NCBI RefSeq assembly: GCF_000720485.1
Contig: NZ_JOAX01000014.1
Location: 124,001-188,000 of the forward strand
Reading direction: 5' to 3'
DNA from: Streptomyces ochraceiscleroticus
GTDB lineage: Bacteria > Actinomycetota > Actinomycetes > Streptomycetales > Streptomycetaceae
Length of the DNA stretch: 64,000 nucleotides
Below, piece by piece: positions 53,501 through 62,410 of the stretch (position 1 is its first letter; each line of letters begins with the position of its first letter). Made by a program: the position numbers and the translations under genes. The notes beneath the pieces were generated by a model, which did not search any database, had not been told where the DNA came from, and worked only from the letters and a program-made list of their open reading frames with translations.

Positions 53501-54226
53501 GGCCGTCGCGGGCTTGGTGCCGCCTGCCGCGAGGACCGTGGTGACGATCACGTCGGCGGCGCGCAGCGCGTCGATCAGCTCGGGCTCGGGGGCGCGCAGG
53601 GAGGCGACGTACAGCGGCATCGGGCGTGCGCCCGCGTCCTCGATGGCGCCGCACAGGGCGTCCACGAAGGCGGTGTTCCCGCTCATGTGGTGGGCGCGGT
53701 AGTAGAGCACCGCGACGGTGGGCGCGTCAGTGCTCGTGGCGGCGTCCGTACGGGGCGTGCGCTCCAGCGGGCCCCAGGAGGGCGCGGCGGCGGGCGGCTC
53801 GAAGCCGTGGCCGGTCAGCAGCACGGTGTCGGAGAGGAAGCGGGCGAGCTGCTCCAGGTTGGCCGGGCCGCCGTGCGCGAGGTAGGCGTGCGCCTCGGCG
53901 GCGATGCCGACCGGGACGGTCGAGGCGGCCATGAGCTGCGCGTCGGGAGCCTGTTCGCCGGTGAGCACGACGACCGGGCGGCCGTCGGCGAGGAGCTGGT
54001 CCAGGCCCTCCTGCCAGGCGCGGATGCCGCCGAGGAGGCGTACGACGACCAGGTCGCAGCCGTCCAGCAGGGCGGGCAGCTCTTCGAGGTCCAGCCGGGA
54101 GGGGTTGGCGAAGCGGTAGCCGACGGGGCCGCTCGCCGCGCGGGCGCTCAGCAGGTCCGTGTCGGAGGTCGACAGGAGCAGGATCCGGCGGGTCTCGGGG
54201 TTCGGCTCCCCGGAGGAGTGCAGCAT
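50573..54226 (-). CDS. cobN: cobaltochelatase subunit CobN
   Basis: A 1217-residue large subunit of the ATP-dependent aerobic cobaltochelatase, which inserts cobalt into hydrogenobyrinate a,c-diamide. Conserved blocks include MIHLGKHGNLEWLPGK, GGIRAWQEG, LNVLPTGRNFYSVDP, EVYTVWGGYAYGRG and the C-terminal NPWALHGIAERLLEA. It matches the usual length of 1200-1270. It is preceded by a cobalamin riboswitch, so expression should fall when B12 is plentiful. CobS/CobT or ChlI/D partners are not in the window. Confidence 0.97.
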   Translation of the reverse strand: MLHSSGEPNPETRRILLLSTSDTDLLSARAASGPVGYRFANPSRLDLEELPALLDGCDLVVVRLLGGIRAWQEGLDQLLADGRPVVVLTGEQAPDAQLMAASTVPVGIAAEAHAYLAHGGPANLEQLARFLSDTVLLTGHGFEPPAAAPSWGPLERTPRTDAATSTDAPTVAVLYYRAHHMSGNTAFVDALCGAIEDAGARPMPLYVASLRAPEPELIDALRAADVIVTTVLAAGGTKPATASAGGDDESWDAGALTGLDVPVLQALCLTSSRSDWEENDEGVSPLDAASQIAVPEFDGRLITVPFSFKEIDEDGLPAYVADPERAARVAGIAVRHARLRHIAPADKRVALVLSAYPTKHSRIGNAVGLDTPASAVELLRRLRAEGYDFGPEEEIPGLVSGDGDELIRALIEAGGHDQDWLTEEQLARNPVRIPAADYKRWYATLPAELRKSVEEHWGPAPGEMFLDRSRNPEGDIVLAALRRGNLLILIQPPRGFGENPIAIYHDPDLPPSHHYLAAYRWIAAAAEDGGFGADAMIHLGKHGNLEWLPGKNAGLSAACGPDAALGDLPLIYPFLVNDPGEGTQAKRRVHATLVDHLVPPMARADSYGDIARLEQLLDEYAQISSMDPAKLPAIRAQIWTLIQAARLDHDLGLEDRPDDDGFDDFLLHVDGWLCEVKDAQIRDGLHVLGGAPTGAPRVDLVLAILRARQIWGGTSALPGLREALGLDESAATRTTADAAEEQARTLVQAMEDAGWDPEAVATVAAGHSQQVADILDFAAREVVPRLAGTTAELDHVVHALKGGFVPAGPSGSPLRGLVNVLPTGRNFYSVDPKAVPSRLAWETGQALADSLLERYKSDNGDWPTSVGLSLWGTSAMRTAGDDVAEALALLGVRPVWDDASRRVTGLEPIPLDELGRPRIDVTLRISGFFRDAFPHTIGLLDDAVRLVAGLDEPAEQNFVRAHAQADLAEHGDERRATTRIFGSRPGTYGAGLLQLIDSRDWRTDADLAEVYTVWGGYAYGRGLDGCSAREEMETAYKRIAVAAKNTDTREHDIADSDDYFQYHGGMVATVRALKGTAPEAYIGDSTRPETVRTRTLVEETSRVFRARVVNPKWIEAMRRHGYKGAFELAATVDYLFGYDATTGVVADWMYDKLTQAYVLDPENRAFLQEANPWALHGIAERLLEAESRGMWAEPDPAAIEALREIFLETEGELEGDG

Positions 54227-54311
54227 GCGGCGTCGGGCCTTCCTCGGGGTCCGCGCCCCGGGCGGTGTCGGAATGGATTTCCCCTGCTCGCGCAGGACCG
54301 AGAACGGGGGA

Positions 54312-54436
54312 AAGGGAGTTCCTGGCTCACCCGGCCGCTGGGGCCGGGCTCACAGTGGCGGGACCGCGCCGGATTCGCACCGGGCTTCCTCCCCTGTCGC
54401 CGTCGCCGGCGATGGTGACGGACCGGATGGCCCGCC
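54312..54436 (-). promoter_or_regulatory. cobalamin riboswitch
   Basis: On the minus strand upstream of cobN. Conserved pieces occur in order: GGGGAGGAAGCCCGGTGCGA, then AATCCGGC, then the B12 box CCCGCCACTGTGA, then GAGCCAGGAAC. The -10 box TACTAT (54443-54448) puts the transcript start near 54436. An 86-base expression platform leads to the cobN ATG. Confidence 0.93.
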
Positions 54437-54442
54437 GTGAGC

Positions 54443-54448
54443 ATAGTA
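54443..54448 (-). promoter_or_regulatory. -10 box of the cobN riboswitch transcript
   Basis: Minus-strand TACTAT, about seven bases before the inferred transcript start. It lies 46 bp from the divergent cobG -10 box. Confidence 0.5.
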
Positions 54449-54493
54449 AGGGCCACTCCCGGAGCGTGGGGCGGACGCCCGGGGCGGGATCGG

Positions 54494-54499
54494 TATGCT
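54494..54499 (+). promoter_or_regulatory. -10 box of a leaderless promoter (cobG)
   Basis: TATGCT lies seven bases before the ATG at 54507. The ATG at 54495 is inside this box and therefore unlikely to be the start. Confidence 0.6.
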
Positions 54500-54506
54500 C
54501 GCCGCC

Positions 54507-55949
54507 ATGCCCACGGCGACCAACCCTCCACCTCGGGACGAACCTCCCATATCGGTTCGCCTTGACGCCTGCCCGGGCACTTTGCGGCTGCATATGGCGG
54601 ACGACGGTGCACTGGCCCGCGTCCGGGTACCCGGCGGCGTACTGACCGCCGCTCAGGCGGCCGCGCTGGCCGATGCGGCGGTCCGCCTCGGGGATGGCGC
54701 GCTGCACCTCACCTCGCGCGGGAATGTGCAATTGCGCGGCCTGGACGGCGACTGCGGCGCGGCCCTGGCGGGCCTGCTCGACGCGGCCGGACTGCTGCCC
54801 TCGTACCGCCACGAGCGGGTACGCAACATCGTCGCCTCGCCACTGTCCGGCCTCGACGGCGCCGGGCACGGGGACGTACGCCCCTGGTTGGGCGCCCTGG
54901 ACGGCCTGTTGTGCGCGAGTGAGGCCGCGACCGCGCTCTCGGGGCGCTTCCTGTTCGCACTGGACGACGGGCGCGGGGATGTCGCTTCGCTGGGCGCGGA
55001 TGTGACATTGATCGCCTCTGGTGCGGCGGGCGCTGCTTCTGGTGACGCTGCCTCTGGTCCTGTGGAGGGCGCTGCTTCCAGTAGCGCTGCCTCCGGCCCT
55101 GTGGAGGGCGCTGCTTCTGGTGGCGCGGTGCTGCACATCGGGGGCGCGGGCGGCGCCCTTCGGGTGCGCGGCACCGACGCCCCTCGGGCCGCGCTGGTGG
55201 CGGCCGAGGTCTTCCTGGACACGGCGGCGGAGAGCCGGTCCCGCGCCTGGCGGGTGAGCGATCTGCCGGACGGTACCGAGGAGTTGGTACGCGAGACGGC
55301 ACGACGGCTGGACGCGGCGGGCATCGGCTGCACGTATGCGGCGGGGACCTCGCTGCCTACGGGGGCGGCGCCTGCCCCCGGAGTGGTCAGCGGCCCCGAC
55401 GGCCATCGGGCGCTGTCCGTCCTCGCCCCCCTGGGGACGCTGACCGCCGCACAGTGGCGGCTGCTGGCCGAGGTGGCCCGCGCGGACGGTGCCGGTGAAG
55501 TACGGCTCACCCCGTGGCGCGGCGTGGTCGTCCCCGGGCTGGACCACGCGGCCGCCGACGCCCGGCTGGGCGACCTGGCGGCGGCCGGCCTGATCACCGA
55601 CCCCGCCTCCCCCTGGCACGGCGTCGGCGCCTGCATCGGCCGCCCCGGCTGCGCCAAGTCCCTTGCGGACGTACGGGCCGATGCCGCCACCGCACTCGGC
55701 ACGGGCGGCGGACTGCCCGTGTACTGGTCGGGCTGCGCGCGCCGCTGCGGCCACCCGCAGGGCGACTGGGTGGACGTGGTCGCCGAACAGGACGGCTACC
55801 GCGTCTCCGTACGCGGCACCTCCCCCGAGGGACCGCCGCCCGCCACCGTGACCGAGCCCACTCCCCCGACGGCACCCGCCGCACTCGCCGCCGCCGTAGC
55901 GTCAGCACGTACGGCGACGGCCTGCACCCACACCCCTCTGACGCAGTGA
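54507..55949 (+). CDS. cobG: precorrin-3B synthase CobG
   Basis: A 480-residue oxygen-dependent iron-sulfur enzyme related to sulfite reductase, forming precorrin-3B. Two ferredoxin-like halves ([12 protein letters not shown] and [12 protein letters not shown]) and the cluster-binding [15 protein letters not shown] plus [14 protein letters not shown] are present. A 13-residue motif ([17 protein letters not shown]) is repeated about two and a half times near residues 175-206, a lineage-specific linker. Expression appears leaderless and not under the riboswitch. cobH follows after 4 bp. Confidence 0.93.
   Translation: MPTATNPPPRDEPPISVRLDACPGTLRLHMADDGALARVRVPGGVLTAAQAAALADAAVRLGDGALHLTSRGNVQLRGLDGDCGAALAGLLDAAGLLPSYRHERVRNIVASPLSGLDGAGHGDVRPWLGALDGLLCASEAATALSGRFLFALDDGRGDVASLGADVTLIASGAAGAASGDAASGPVEGAASSSAASGPVEGAASGGAVLHIGGAGGALRVRGTDAPRAALVAAEVFLDTAAESRSRAWRVSDLPDGTEELVRETARRLDAAGIGCTYAAGTSLPTGAAPAPGVVSGPDGHRALSVLAPLGTLTAAQWRLLAEVARADGAGEVRLTPWRGVVVPGLDHAAADARLGDLAAAGLITDPASPWHGVGACIGRPGCAKSLADVRADAATALGTGGGLPVYWSGCARRCGHPQGDWVDVVAEQDGYRVSVRGTSPEGPPPATVTEPTPPTAPAALAAAVASARTATACTHTPLTQ
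55028..55124 (+). repeat. 39-bp in-frame tandem repeat inside cobG
   Basis: Units at 55028-55066 and 55067-55105 plus a half unit to 55124, each starting GGGCGCTGCTTC. The length of 13 codons keeps the frame. The T-rich third positions differ from the rest of the gene. Confidence 0.8.
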
Positions 55950-55953
55950 CGAG

Positions 55954-56601
55954 ATGAGCGAGAGCACCGTGTTCGACTACGAGAAGGACGGGGCGGAGAT
56001 CTACCGCCAGTCCTTTGCCACCATCCGCGCGGAGGCGGACCTCGCGGGGCTGCCCGCGGACGTCTCCCAGGTCGCGGTCCGGATGATCCACGCCTGCGGC
56101 ATGACCGATCTCGTCCGCGACCTCGCCTTCAGCCCGCAGGTCATCGGCCGGGCCCGGGCCGCGCTGGAGGCGGGCGCGCCGGTGCTGTGCGACGCGCAGA
56201 TGGTCGCCAGCGGGGTCACCCGCAAGCGGCTGCCCGCCGACAACTCCGTGGTGTGCACCCTCTCGGAGCCGGGCGTGCCCGAACTGGCCGAGAAGCTGGG
56301 CACCACGCGCAGCGCCGCCGCGCTGGAGCTCTGGCGCGACCGGGGCCTGCTGGAGGGCTCGGTGGTGGCCGTGGGCAACGCGCCGACCGCCCTGTTCCGG
56401 CTGCTGGAGATGGTCGCGGAGGGCGCGCCGCGCCCCGCGGCCGTCCTCGGCATACCGGTGGGCTTCATCGGCGCGGCCGAGTCGAAGGACGCCCTCGCGG
56501 CGAACACGCTGGGCCTGGACTACCTGGTGGTGCGGGGCCGTCGCGGCGGCAGCGCGATGGCCGCGTCCGCCGTCAACGCGATTGCGAGCACCGCGGAATG
56601 A
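55954..56601 (+). CDS. cobH: precorrin-8X methylmutase
   Basis: A 215-residue enzyme moving the C-11 methyl group to C-12 to give hydrogenobyrinate. The catalytic His46 is in [28 protein letters not shown] and [13 protein letters not shown] are further conserved blocks. It matches the family length. It is coupled to cobIJ by an ATGA overlap, and lies between cobG and cobIJ. Confidence 0.96.
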   Translation: MSESTVFDYEKDGAEIYRQSFATIRAEADLAGLPADVSQVAVRMIHACGMTDLVRDLAFSPQVIGRARAALEAGAPVLCDAQMVASGVTRKRLPADNSVVCTLSEPGVPELAEKLGTTRSAAALELWRDRGLLEGSVVAVGNAPTALFRLLEMVAEGAPRPAAVLGIPVGFIGAAESKDALAANTLGLDYLVVRGRRGGSAMAASAVNAIASTAE

Positions 56602-58127
56602 GCACCCCCACGGAGAGCGGCGCCGTCGAGAGCACCCAGAACACCGGGAAGTTGTACGGGGTCGGGCTGGGCCCCGGCGACCCGTCCCTGATGACCCTGC
56701 GGGCCGTCCAGGCCATCGCGGAGGCGGATGTGGTGGCGTACCACAGCGCCCGGCACGGCCGGTCCCGCGCCCGGGCGATCGCCGAGCCGCATCTGCGCCC
56801 CGATCACATCGAGGAGCTGCTGCGTTACCCGGTGACGGTCGAGACGACGGACCACCCCGGCGGCTACCGGGGCGCGCTGAACGACTTCTACGAGGAGGCC
56901 GCGGCCCGGCTGGCGGCGCACCTCGACGCGGGCCGTACGGTCGCCGTGCTCGCCGAGGGCGACCCGCTCTTCTACGGCTCGTACCAGCACATGCACAAGC
57001 GGCTCGCGCACCGCTACCCCACCGAGGTGGTCCCCGGGATCACCTCGGTCAGCGCGGCCGCGGCCCGGCTCGGTGAGCCGCTCGTCGAGGCCGAGGAAAC
57101 GCTGACGATCGTGCCGGGCACGCTGCCCGAGGACGAGCTGACGGCCCGGCTGGCCGCCGCCGACTCGGCGGTCGTGATGAAGCTCGGCCGTACCTTCCCG
57201 ACCGTGCGCCGCGCCCTGGAGCGCACGGGCCGGCTGGCGGACGCGCGGTACGTGGAGCGGGCGTACATGGAGGGCGAGCGCACGGCGGCGCTGGCGGACG
57301 TGGACCCGGATTCGGTGCCGTACTTCTCGGTGGCCGTGCTGCCGTCGCGTGTGGACACCGGGCCCGCGGTCCCGGAGACCGGCGAGGTGACGGTCGTCGG
57401 CACCGGCCCTGCCGGGGCTCCCTGGCTGACGCCCGAGTCGCGCGGCGCCCTCGACAACGCCACCGACCTGGTCGGCTACACGACCTACCTGGACCGGGTG
57501 CCGGTCAGGGCCGGGCAGGAGCGGCACGGCTCGGACAACAAGGTCGAGTCCGAGCGCGCCGAGTTCGCGCTGGACCTGGCGCGGCGGGGACGGCGGGTGG
57601 CCGTGGTCTCCGGCGGCGATCCCGGCGTCTTCGCGATGGCCACCGCCGTGCTGGAGGTGGCGGCGCAGGAGGCGTACGCGGACGTGCCCGTACGGGTGCT
57701 GCCGGGGGTGACCGCGGCCAACGCGGCCGCCGCCCGCGCCGGCGCCCCGCTGGGCCACGACTACGCCACGATCTCGCTCTCGGACCGGCTCAAGCCGTGG
57801 GAGGTGATCGCCGAGCGGCTGCGCGCGGCGGCCGCCGCCGACCTGGTGCTCGCCCTGTACAACCCCGGTTCGCGCAGCCGTACGTGGCAGGTCGGCAAGG
57901 CCCGCGAGCTGCTCCTCGAACACCGCGCGCCGGACACCCCGGTCATCCTGGGCCGCGACATCGGCGGCCCGGAGGAGAGCGTCCGCGTCGTACGGCTGGC
58001 CGACCTGGACCCGGCCGAGGTCGACATGCGCACCCTCCTGATCGTCGGCTCCTCGCAGACGCAGACCGTACGGCGCGAGAACGGCGAGCAGATCGTCTGG
58101 ACGCCGCGACGGTACCCGGAGGACTGA
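56598..58127 (+). CDS. cobIJ: CobI-CobJ fusion (precorrin-2 C20- and precorrin-3B C17-methyltransferase)
   Basis: A 509-residue fusion of two tetrapyrrole methylases. Residues 16-260 are CobI-like ([33 protein letters not shown]), methylating precorrin-2 at C-20. Residues 265-509 are CobJ-like ([41 protein letters not shown]), methylating C-17 with ring contraction. Such fusions are common in actinobacteria. It ends the cobG-cobH-cobIJ operon and a 20-bp tandem repeat follows. Confidence 0.96.
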   Translation: MSTPTESGAVESTQNTGKLYGVGLGPGDPSLMTLRAVQAIAEADVVAYHSARHGRSRARAIAEPHLRPDHIEELLRYPVTVETTDHPGGYRGALNDFYEEAAARLAAHLDAGRTVAVLAEGDPLFYGSYQHMHKRLAHRYPTEVVPGITSVSAAAARLGEPLVEAEETLTIVPGTLPEDELTARLAAADSAVVMKLGRTFPTVRRALERTGRLADARYVERAYMEGERTAALADVDPDSVPYFSVAVLPSRVDTGPAVPETGEVTVVGTGPAGAPWLTPESRGALDNATDLVGYTTYLDRVPVRAGQERHGSDNKVESERAEFALDLARRGRRVAVVSGGDPGVFAMATAVLEVAAQEAYADVPVRVLPGVTAANAAAARAGAPLGHDYATISLSDRLKPWEVIAERLRAAAAADLVLALYNPGSRSRTWQVGKARELLLEHRAPDTPVILGRDIGGPEESVRVVRLADLDPAEVDMRTLLIVGSSQTQTVRRENGEQIVWTPRRYPED

Positions 58128-58145
58128 GGCGAGCTTCGGGGACGG

Positions 58146-58245
58146 CGGCTGTCCTTCAAGGGCAGCGGCTGTCCTTCGGGGGCAGCGGCTGTCCTTCGGG
58201 GGCGACGGCCGTCCTTCAAGGGCAGCGGCTGTCCTTCGGGGACGG
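58146..58245. repeat. five 20-bp tandem repeats
   Basis: Five contiguous 20-bp units from 58146, with consensus CGGCTGTCCTTCGGGGGCAG, differing at one to three bases. They fill the convergent gap between cobIJ and cobK. No spacers are present, so this is not CRISPR. Confidence 0.88.
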
Positions 58246-58271
58246 TCTCTTCCGGGGCTGCGGTCCCGGGG

Positions 58272-59054
58272 TCACGCCTCCGTACGGAACGGGCCGCCCA
58301 GGTGCTCTGCCAGCCAGCGGACGGCCTCTTCCGGACCGTCCGCGACGGGGACGCCGGCCGGGACCGCCGGGCGGCGGACGACGACCACCGGGACGCCGGC
58401 CTCACGGGCGGCCGTGAGCTTGGGCGCGGTGGCCGCTCCCCCGCTGTCCTTGGTGACCACGACGTCGATCCGGTGCTCGCGCAGCAGCGTCCGCTCGCCC
58501 TCCAGGGTGAACGGGCCGCGGTCGAGCAGCACCTCCATGCGCGGCGGGCACGGGCTCTCGGGCGCGTCCACGGACCGCATGAGGAACCACAGGTCCGCGA
58601 GGTCCGCGAAGGCGGCCAGGCCCATCCGGCCCGTGGTGAGGAAGATCCGCCGGCCCAGTTCCGGGAGGAGCGCGGCGGCCTCCTGGAGCGACCCGGCCGA
58701 GTGCCAGTCGTCGCCGTCCCCGGGGACCCAGCCGGGCCGGCGCAGCGCCAGCAGGGGAACATGGGCCATGTCCGCGGCCGTCGCCGCGTTGAAACTGATC
58801 GTTCCGGCGAAAGGATGGGTGGCGTCGATGAGCACGTCCACCTGGTGCGCGCGCAGCCACTGGGCGAGCCCCTGCGCACCCCCGAAGCCGCCGATGCGGA
58901 CCTCGCCCGGCGGCAGCACGGGGCGGGCGACACGGCCCGCGAGGGAGGTCGTCACGCGTACGTCGCCGGCCTGCGGGCCGTCGGCCAGCGCCGCGGCGAG
59001 ACGGCGGGCCTCCGTCGTCCCGCCGAGTATCAGTACGTGCGTCGCGGCGTGCAT
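58272..59054 (-). CDS. cobK: precorrin-6A reductase
   Basis: A 260-residue NADPH-dependent reductase of the CobK/CbiJ family. It begins with the Rossmann segment HVLILGGTTEARRLA and has the signature DATHPFA and later VVTKDSGGAAT. GGAAGG lies six bases before the ATG. It is divergent from cbiD with only 11 bp between the start codons, so each promoter has to overlap the other coding region. Confidence 0.95.
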   Translation of the reverse strand: MHAATHVLILGGTTEARRLAAALADGPQAGDVRVTTSLAGRVARPVLPPGEVRIGGFGGAQGLAQWLRAHQVDVLIDATHPFAGTISFNAATAADMAHVPLLALRRPGWVPGDGDDWHSAGSLQEAAALLPELGRRIFLTTGRMGLAAFADLADLWFLMRSVDAPESPCPPRMEVLLDRGPFTLEGERTLLREHRIDVVVTKDSGGAATAPKLTAAREAGVPVVVVRRPAVPAGVPVADGPEEAVRWLAEHLGGPFRTEA

Positions 59055-59065
59055 CGGAACCTTCC

Positions 59066-60220
59066 ATGAGTGAGGCGAGTGGCGGGCGCAGCGCCCAACT
59101 CAAGCACACCGGTCTGCGGCCCGGCTGGACGACCGGCGCCTGCGCGACGGCGGCGGCCACCGCCGCGTACACCGCGCTGCTGACCGGCGACTTCCCCGAC
59201 CCGGTGACGATCACGCTGCCCAAGGGCCAGACCCCGGCCTTCGCGCTCGCGGTGGAGGAGCTGGCCGATGACGGGCCCGGGGAGGCGCCTGGAGAGCCGT
59301 CGGGCAGGCGCGCGACGGCGGGTGTGGTCAAGGACGCGGGCGACGACCCCGACGTCACGCACGGCGCGCTGGTCCGCGTCACCGTCCGTGCCCTGCCGCC
59401 CGGCTCCGGCGTGGTCTTCAAGGCCGGACCGGGCGTGGGGACGGTGACCCGCCCCGGGCTCCCCCTGGACGTCGGCGAGCCGGCCATCAACCCGGTACCG
59501 CGCCAGATGATGCGCGACCACCTGGCGCAGGTCGCCGCGCGCCACGGGAGCAGCGAGGCGGACGTCGAGCTCACCGTCTCGGTGGATCACGGCGAGGAGA
59601 TCGCCCGCTCCACCTGGAACCCGCGGCTCGGCATCCTGGGCGGCCTGTCCATCCTCGGGACGACCGGCATCGTCGTGCCGTACTCGTGCTCGGCCTGGAT
59701 CGACTCGATCCGGCGCGGCGTGGACGTGGCCAGGGCGGCCGGCCGTACGCACGTGGCCGGGTGCACCGGCTCGACGTCCGAGAAGACGGTGGTGGCCGAG
59801 TACGGCCTGCCCGAGGACGCCCTCCTGGACATGGGCGACTTCGCGGGCGCGGTACTGAAGTACATCCGCCGGCACCCGGTCGAGCGGCTCACGATCTGCG
59901 GCGGCTTCGCCAAGCTCTCCAAGCTGGCCGCGGGCCACCTGGACCTGCACTCCGCGCGCTCCCAGGTCGACAAGGGCTTCCTCGCCGGGCTGGCCCGGCA
60001 GGGCGGCGCGGACGAGGCGCTGGCCGCGGAGGTCGCGGCCGCCAACACCGGCCTCGCCGCGCTCCAGCTGTGCGCGGCCGCCGGGGTCCCGCTGGGCGAC
60101 CTGGTGGCGGCCACCGCCCGCGATCAGGCCCTCGAAGTGCTGCGCGGCGCACCCGTAGCGGTCGACGTCATCTGCATCGACCGCGCGGGCAACGTGGTGG
60201 GGCGCAGTACGGTGCGCTGA
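59066..60220 (+). CDS. cbiD: cobalt-precorrin-5B C1-methyltransferase
   Basis: A 384-residue CbiD protein, recognised by GWTTGACATAAATAAYTAL near the start, TPNP-like TWNPRLGILGGLSILGTTGI and CSAWIDSIRRG, and GGFAKLSKLAAG. CbiD methylates C-1 in the anaerobic route; here it takes the place of CobF in an otherwise oxygen-dependent set. A linker around residues 70-95 is low-complexity. No ribosome-binding site precedes the ATG. Confidence 0.95.
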   Translation: MSEASGGRSAQLKHTGLRPGWTTGACATAAATAAYTALLTGDFPDPVTITLPKGQTPAFALAVEELADDGPGEAPGEPSGRRATAGVVKDAGDDPDVTHGALVRVTVRALPPGSGVVFKAGPGVGTVTRPGLPLDVGEPAINPVPRQMMRDHLAQVAARHGSSEADVELTVSVDHGEEIARSTWNPRLGILGGLSILGTTGIVVPYSCSAWIDSIRRGVDVARAAGRTHVAGCTGSTSEKTVVAEYGLPEDALLDMGDFAGAVLKYIRRHPVERLTICGGFAKLSKLAAGHLDLHSARSQVDKGFLAGLARQGGADEALAAEVAAANTGLAALQLCAAAGVPLGDLVAATARDQALEVLRGAPVAVDVICIDRAGNVVGRSTVR

Positions 60221-60242
60221 CGTACGGTGCGCCGCGCCGGTC

Positions 60243-60992
60243 TCAGCACACGTGGCGGTCGCGCTCCGCCGAGTACAGGTGGCTGTCCCGGAACTGCTCG
60301 GCGCCCAGCGTGCGGCCGACGATGATGACGGCGGTACGGACGATGCCCGCCGCCTTCACCTGGTCCGCGATGTCCTCCAGGGTGCCGCGCAGCACCAGCT
60401 CGTCGGGGCGGCTGGCCATCGCGACGACCGCGGCCGGGCAGTCGGCCCCGTAGTGCGGCAGCAGCTCTTCGACGACCCGGTCCGCGTACCGGGCGGCGAG
60501 GTGCAGCACCAGAAGGGCGCCGCTGCGCCCCAGGGTGGCCAGGTCCTCGCCCTCGGGCATCGCGGTCGCCTGCTGCGCGATACGGGTGAGGATGACCGTC
60601 TGGCCGACCGTGGGCACGGTCAGCTCCCGCTTGAGCGCCGCGGCGGCCGCCGCGAACGCCGGGACGCCGGGCACCACCTCGTAGGGCACACTGGCGGCGT
60701 CCAGCCGCCGCATCTGCTCGGCGACCGCGGAGAAGACCGACGGGTCACCGGAGTGCAGCCGGGCCACGTCGTGCCCGGCCTCGTGCGCGCTGATCACCTC
60801 GGCGGTGATCTCGTCGAGGTTGAGCTGCGCGGTGTCCACCAGCCGGGCGTCCGGCGGGCATTCGGCGAGCAGTTCACGGGGTACGAGACTGCCCGCGTAC
60901 AGGCAGACCTGGCAGGCGGCGAGCGTCCGGGCACCGCGCACCGTGATCAGGTCGGCGGCACCGGGGCCCGCGCCGATGAAGTACACGGTCAT
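60243..60992 (-). CDS. cobM: precorrin-4 C11-methyltransferase
   Basis: A 249-residue tetrapyrrole methylase. The N-terminal YFIGAGPGAADLITVRG, LHSGDPSVFSAVAEQM and the ALLVLHLAAR block are typical of CobM/CbiF. The ATG overlaps the stop of cobL by four bases (ATGA), so translation is coupled. The stop is 22 bp from the convergent cbiD stop. Confidence 0.95.
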   Translation of the reverse strand: MTVYFIGAGPGAADLITVRGARTLAACQVCLYAGSLVPRELLAECPPDARLVDTAQLNLDEITAEVISAHEAGHDVARLHSGDPSVFSAVAEQMRRLDAASVPYEVVPGVPAFAAAAAALKRELTVPTVGQTVILTRIAQQATAMPEGEDLATLGRSGALLVLHLAARYADRVVEELLPHYGADCPAAVVAMASRPDELVLRGTLEDIADQVKAAGIVRTAVIIVGRTLGAEQFRDSHLYSAERDRHVC

Positions 60993-62323
60993 CTGTCGTC
61001 TCCTGAGGGTGCGTCGTAGTCGTCGGTGCCTTCGGGGCGGCCGTCGTCCTGAGAACAGCCGTCGCTTCGGGGGTCCTTGCGCACGGCCCACTGGGTGACC
61101 GGCATGGCCTGCCGCCACCCAGTGAAGCCGCCCACCGGTACGGCGTGCGCCACGGCCAGTCGTACCAGCTCGCCGCCGTGCTTCCGGTACCAGTCGGCGA
61201 GCAGCGCCTCGGACTCCAGCGTCACGGTGTTGGCCACCAGCCGGCCGCCGGGCGGCAGCGCGTCCCAGCAGGCCGCGAGCAGCCCGGGGCTGGTCAGTCC
61301 GCCGCCGATGAAGACCGCGTCCGGTACCGGCAGGTCGGACAGGGCGTCCGGGGCCGGGCCGGTGACGACCCGCAGCGCCGGTACGCCGAGCCGGTCGGCG
61401 TTGCGCCCGATGCGCTCCGCCCGTACGGGGTCGCGCTCGACACAGACGGCACGGCAGGAACGGTGGGTCCGCATCCACTCGATGGCGATCGATCCGGAGC
61501 CGCCGCCGATGTCCCACATCAGCTCGCCTGGGGCCGGCGCGAGCGCCCCGAGGGTGGCGGCGCGCACGTGCCGCTTGGTCAGCTGCCCGTCGTGCTCGTA
61601 CGCGTCGTCGGGCAGTCCCGGTACCGCGCCGAGGCGCAGCGCGTCCGGGGCGCGGCGGCACTCCAGGGCGATGATGTTCAGCGCGTCCCCGGGCGGGTGC
61701 GGCCAGTCCTCGGCGGTGCCGGCCAGGACGCGCTCCCGCTCACCGCCGAGCTGTTCGAGCACCCGCATCCCGCTCGGCCCGAAGCCCTGTTCTTCCAGCA
61801 GCCGGGCGACCTCGGCGGGGGTACCGGGGCCCGCGCTGAGGACGAGCAGCCGCCGGCCGTCGTGCAGGGCGGCGGACAGCTGCGCCGCCGGCCGCCCGAC
61901 GAGCGTGACCACCTCGGTCTCCTCCACAGGCCAGCCCAGCCGGGCGCAGGCGTAGGAGACGGAGGAGGGGTGCGGCATGATGCGCAGCGCGTCGGTGCCG
62001 ACGGCCCCGTCGCCGAGTACTTCGGTGAGCGTCCGTCCGATGCCGTAGAACATGGGGTCGCCGCTGGCCAGCACCGCGACCTTCTGCCCGGCGTGCGCCG
62101 CGAGCAGCCCGGGCACGGCGGGCCGCAGCGGCGACGGCCAGGCCACCCGCCGCCCCGCGCACTCGGCGGGAAGCAGGTCGAGTTGGCGCGGCCCGCCGAT
62201 GACGACGTCCGCGTCGCGCAGCACGGTCTGCGAGGCGGACGGGATACCGCCCCACCCGTCCGCTCCGATCCCGACGACGGTCACGGCCGGTGGCGTGGGG
62301 GGTGGGGACGTGGCGGGGGTCAC
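60989..62323 (-). CDS. cobL: precorrin-6Y C5,15-methyltransferase (CbiE-CbiT fusion)
   Basis: A 444-residue two-domain enzyme. Residues 14-205 are the CbiE methylase (VVGIGADGWGGIPSAS, LASGDPMFYGIG). Residues 245-420 are the CbiT methyltransferase/decarboxylase with the SAM loop MWDIGGGSGSIAIEW. It methylates C-5 and C-15 and removes the acetate side-chain carboxyl. The GTG start follows a proline-rich N-terminus. It heads the cobL-cobM operon. Confidence 0.95.
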   Translation of the reverse strand: MTPATSPPPTPPAVTVVGIGADGWGGIPSASQTVLRDADVVIGGPRQLDLLPAECAGRRVAWPSPLRPAVPGLLAAHAGQKVAVLASGDPMFYGIGRTLTEVLGDGAVGTDALRIMPHPSSVSYACARLGWPVEETEVVTLVGRPAAQLSAALHDGRRLLVLSAGPGTPAEVARLLEEQGFGPSGMRVLEQLGGERERVLAGTAEDWPHPPGDALNIIALECRRAPDALRLGAVPGLPDDAYEHDGQLTKRHVRAATLGALAPAPGELMWDIGGGSGSIAIEWMRTHRSCRAVCVERDPVRAERIGRNADRLGVPALRVVTGPAPDALSDLPVPDAVFIGGGLTSPGLLAACWDALPPGGRLVANTVTLESEALLADWYRKHGGELVRLAVAHAVPVGGFTGWRQAMPVTQWAVRKDPRSDGCSQDDGRPEGTDDYDAPSGDDR

Positions 62324-62410
62324 AGCCGGCTACCTCGGAGGTCGAGCGGGTTCGGAGCCGCACTCTACTGGCAGCACGCGACGACCCGGCGGCCGCCTCC
62401 TGACGGCACC

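Noticed and set aside
58146..58245. CRISPR array
   Set aside because: Units are contiguous 20-mers with no unique spacers, and no cas genes are present.
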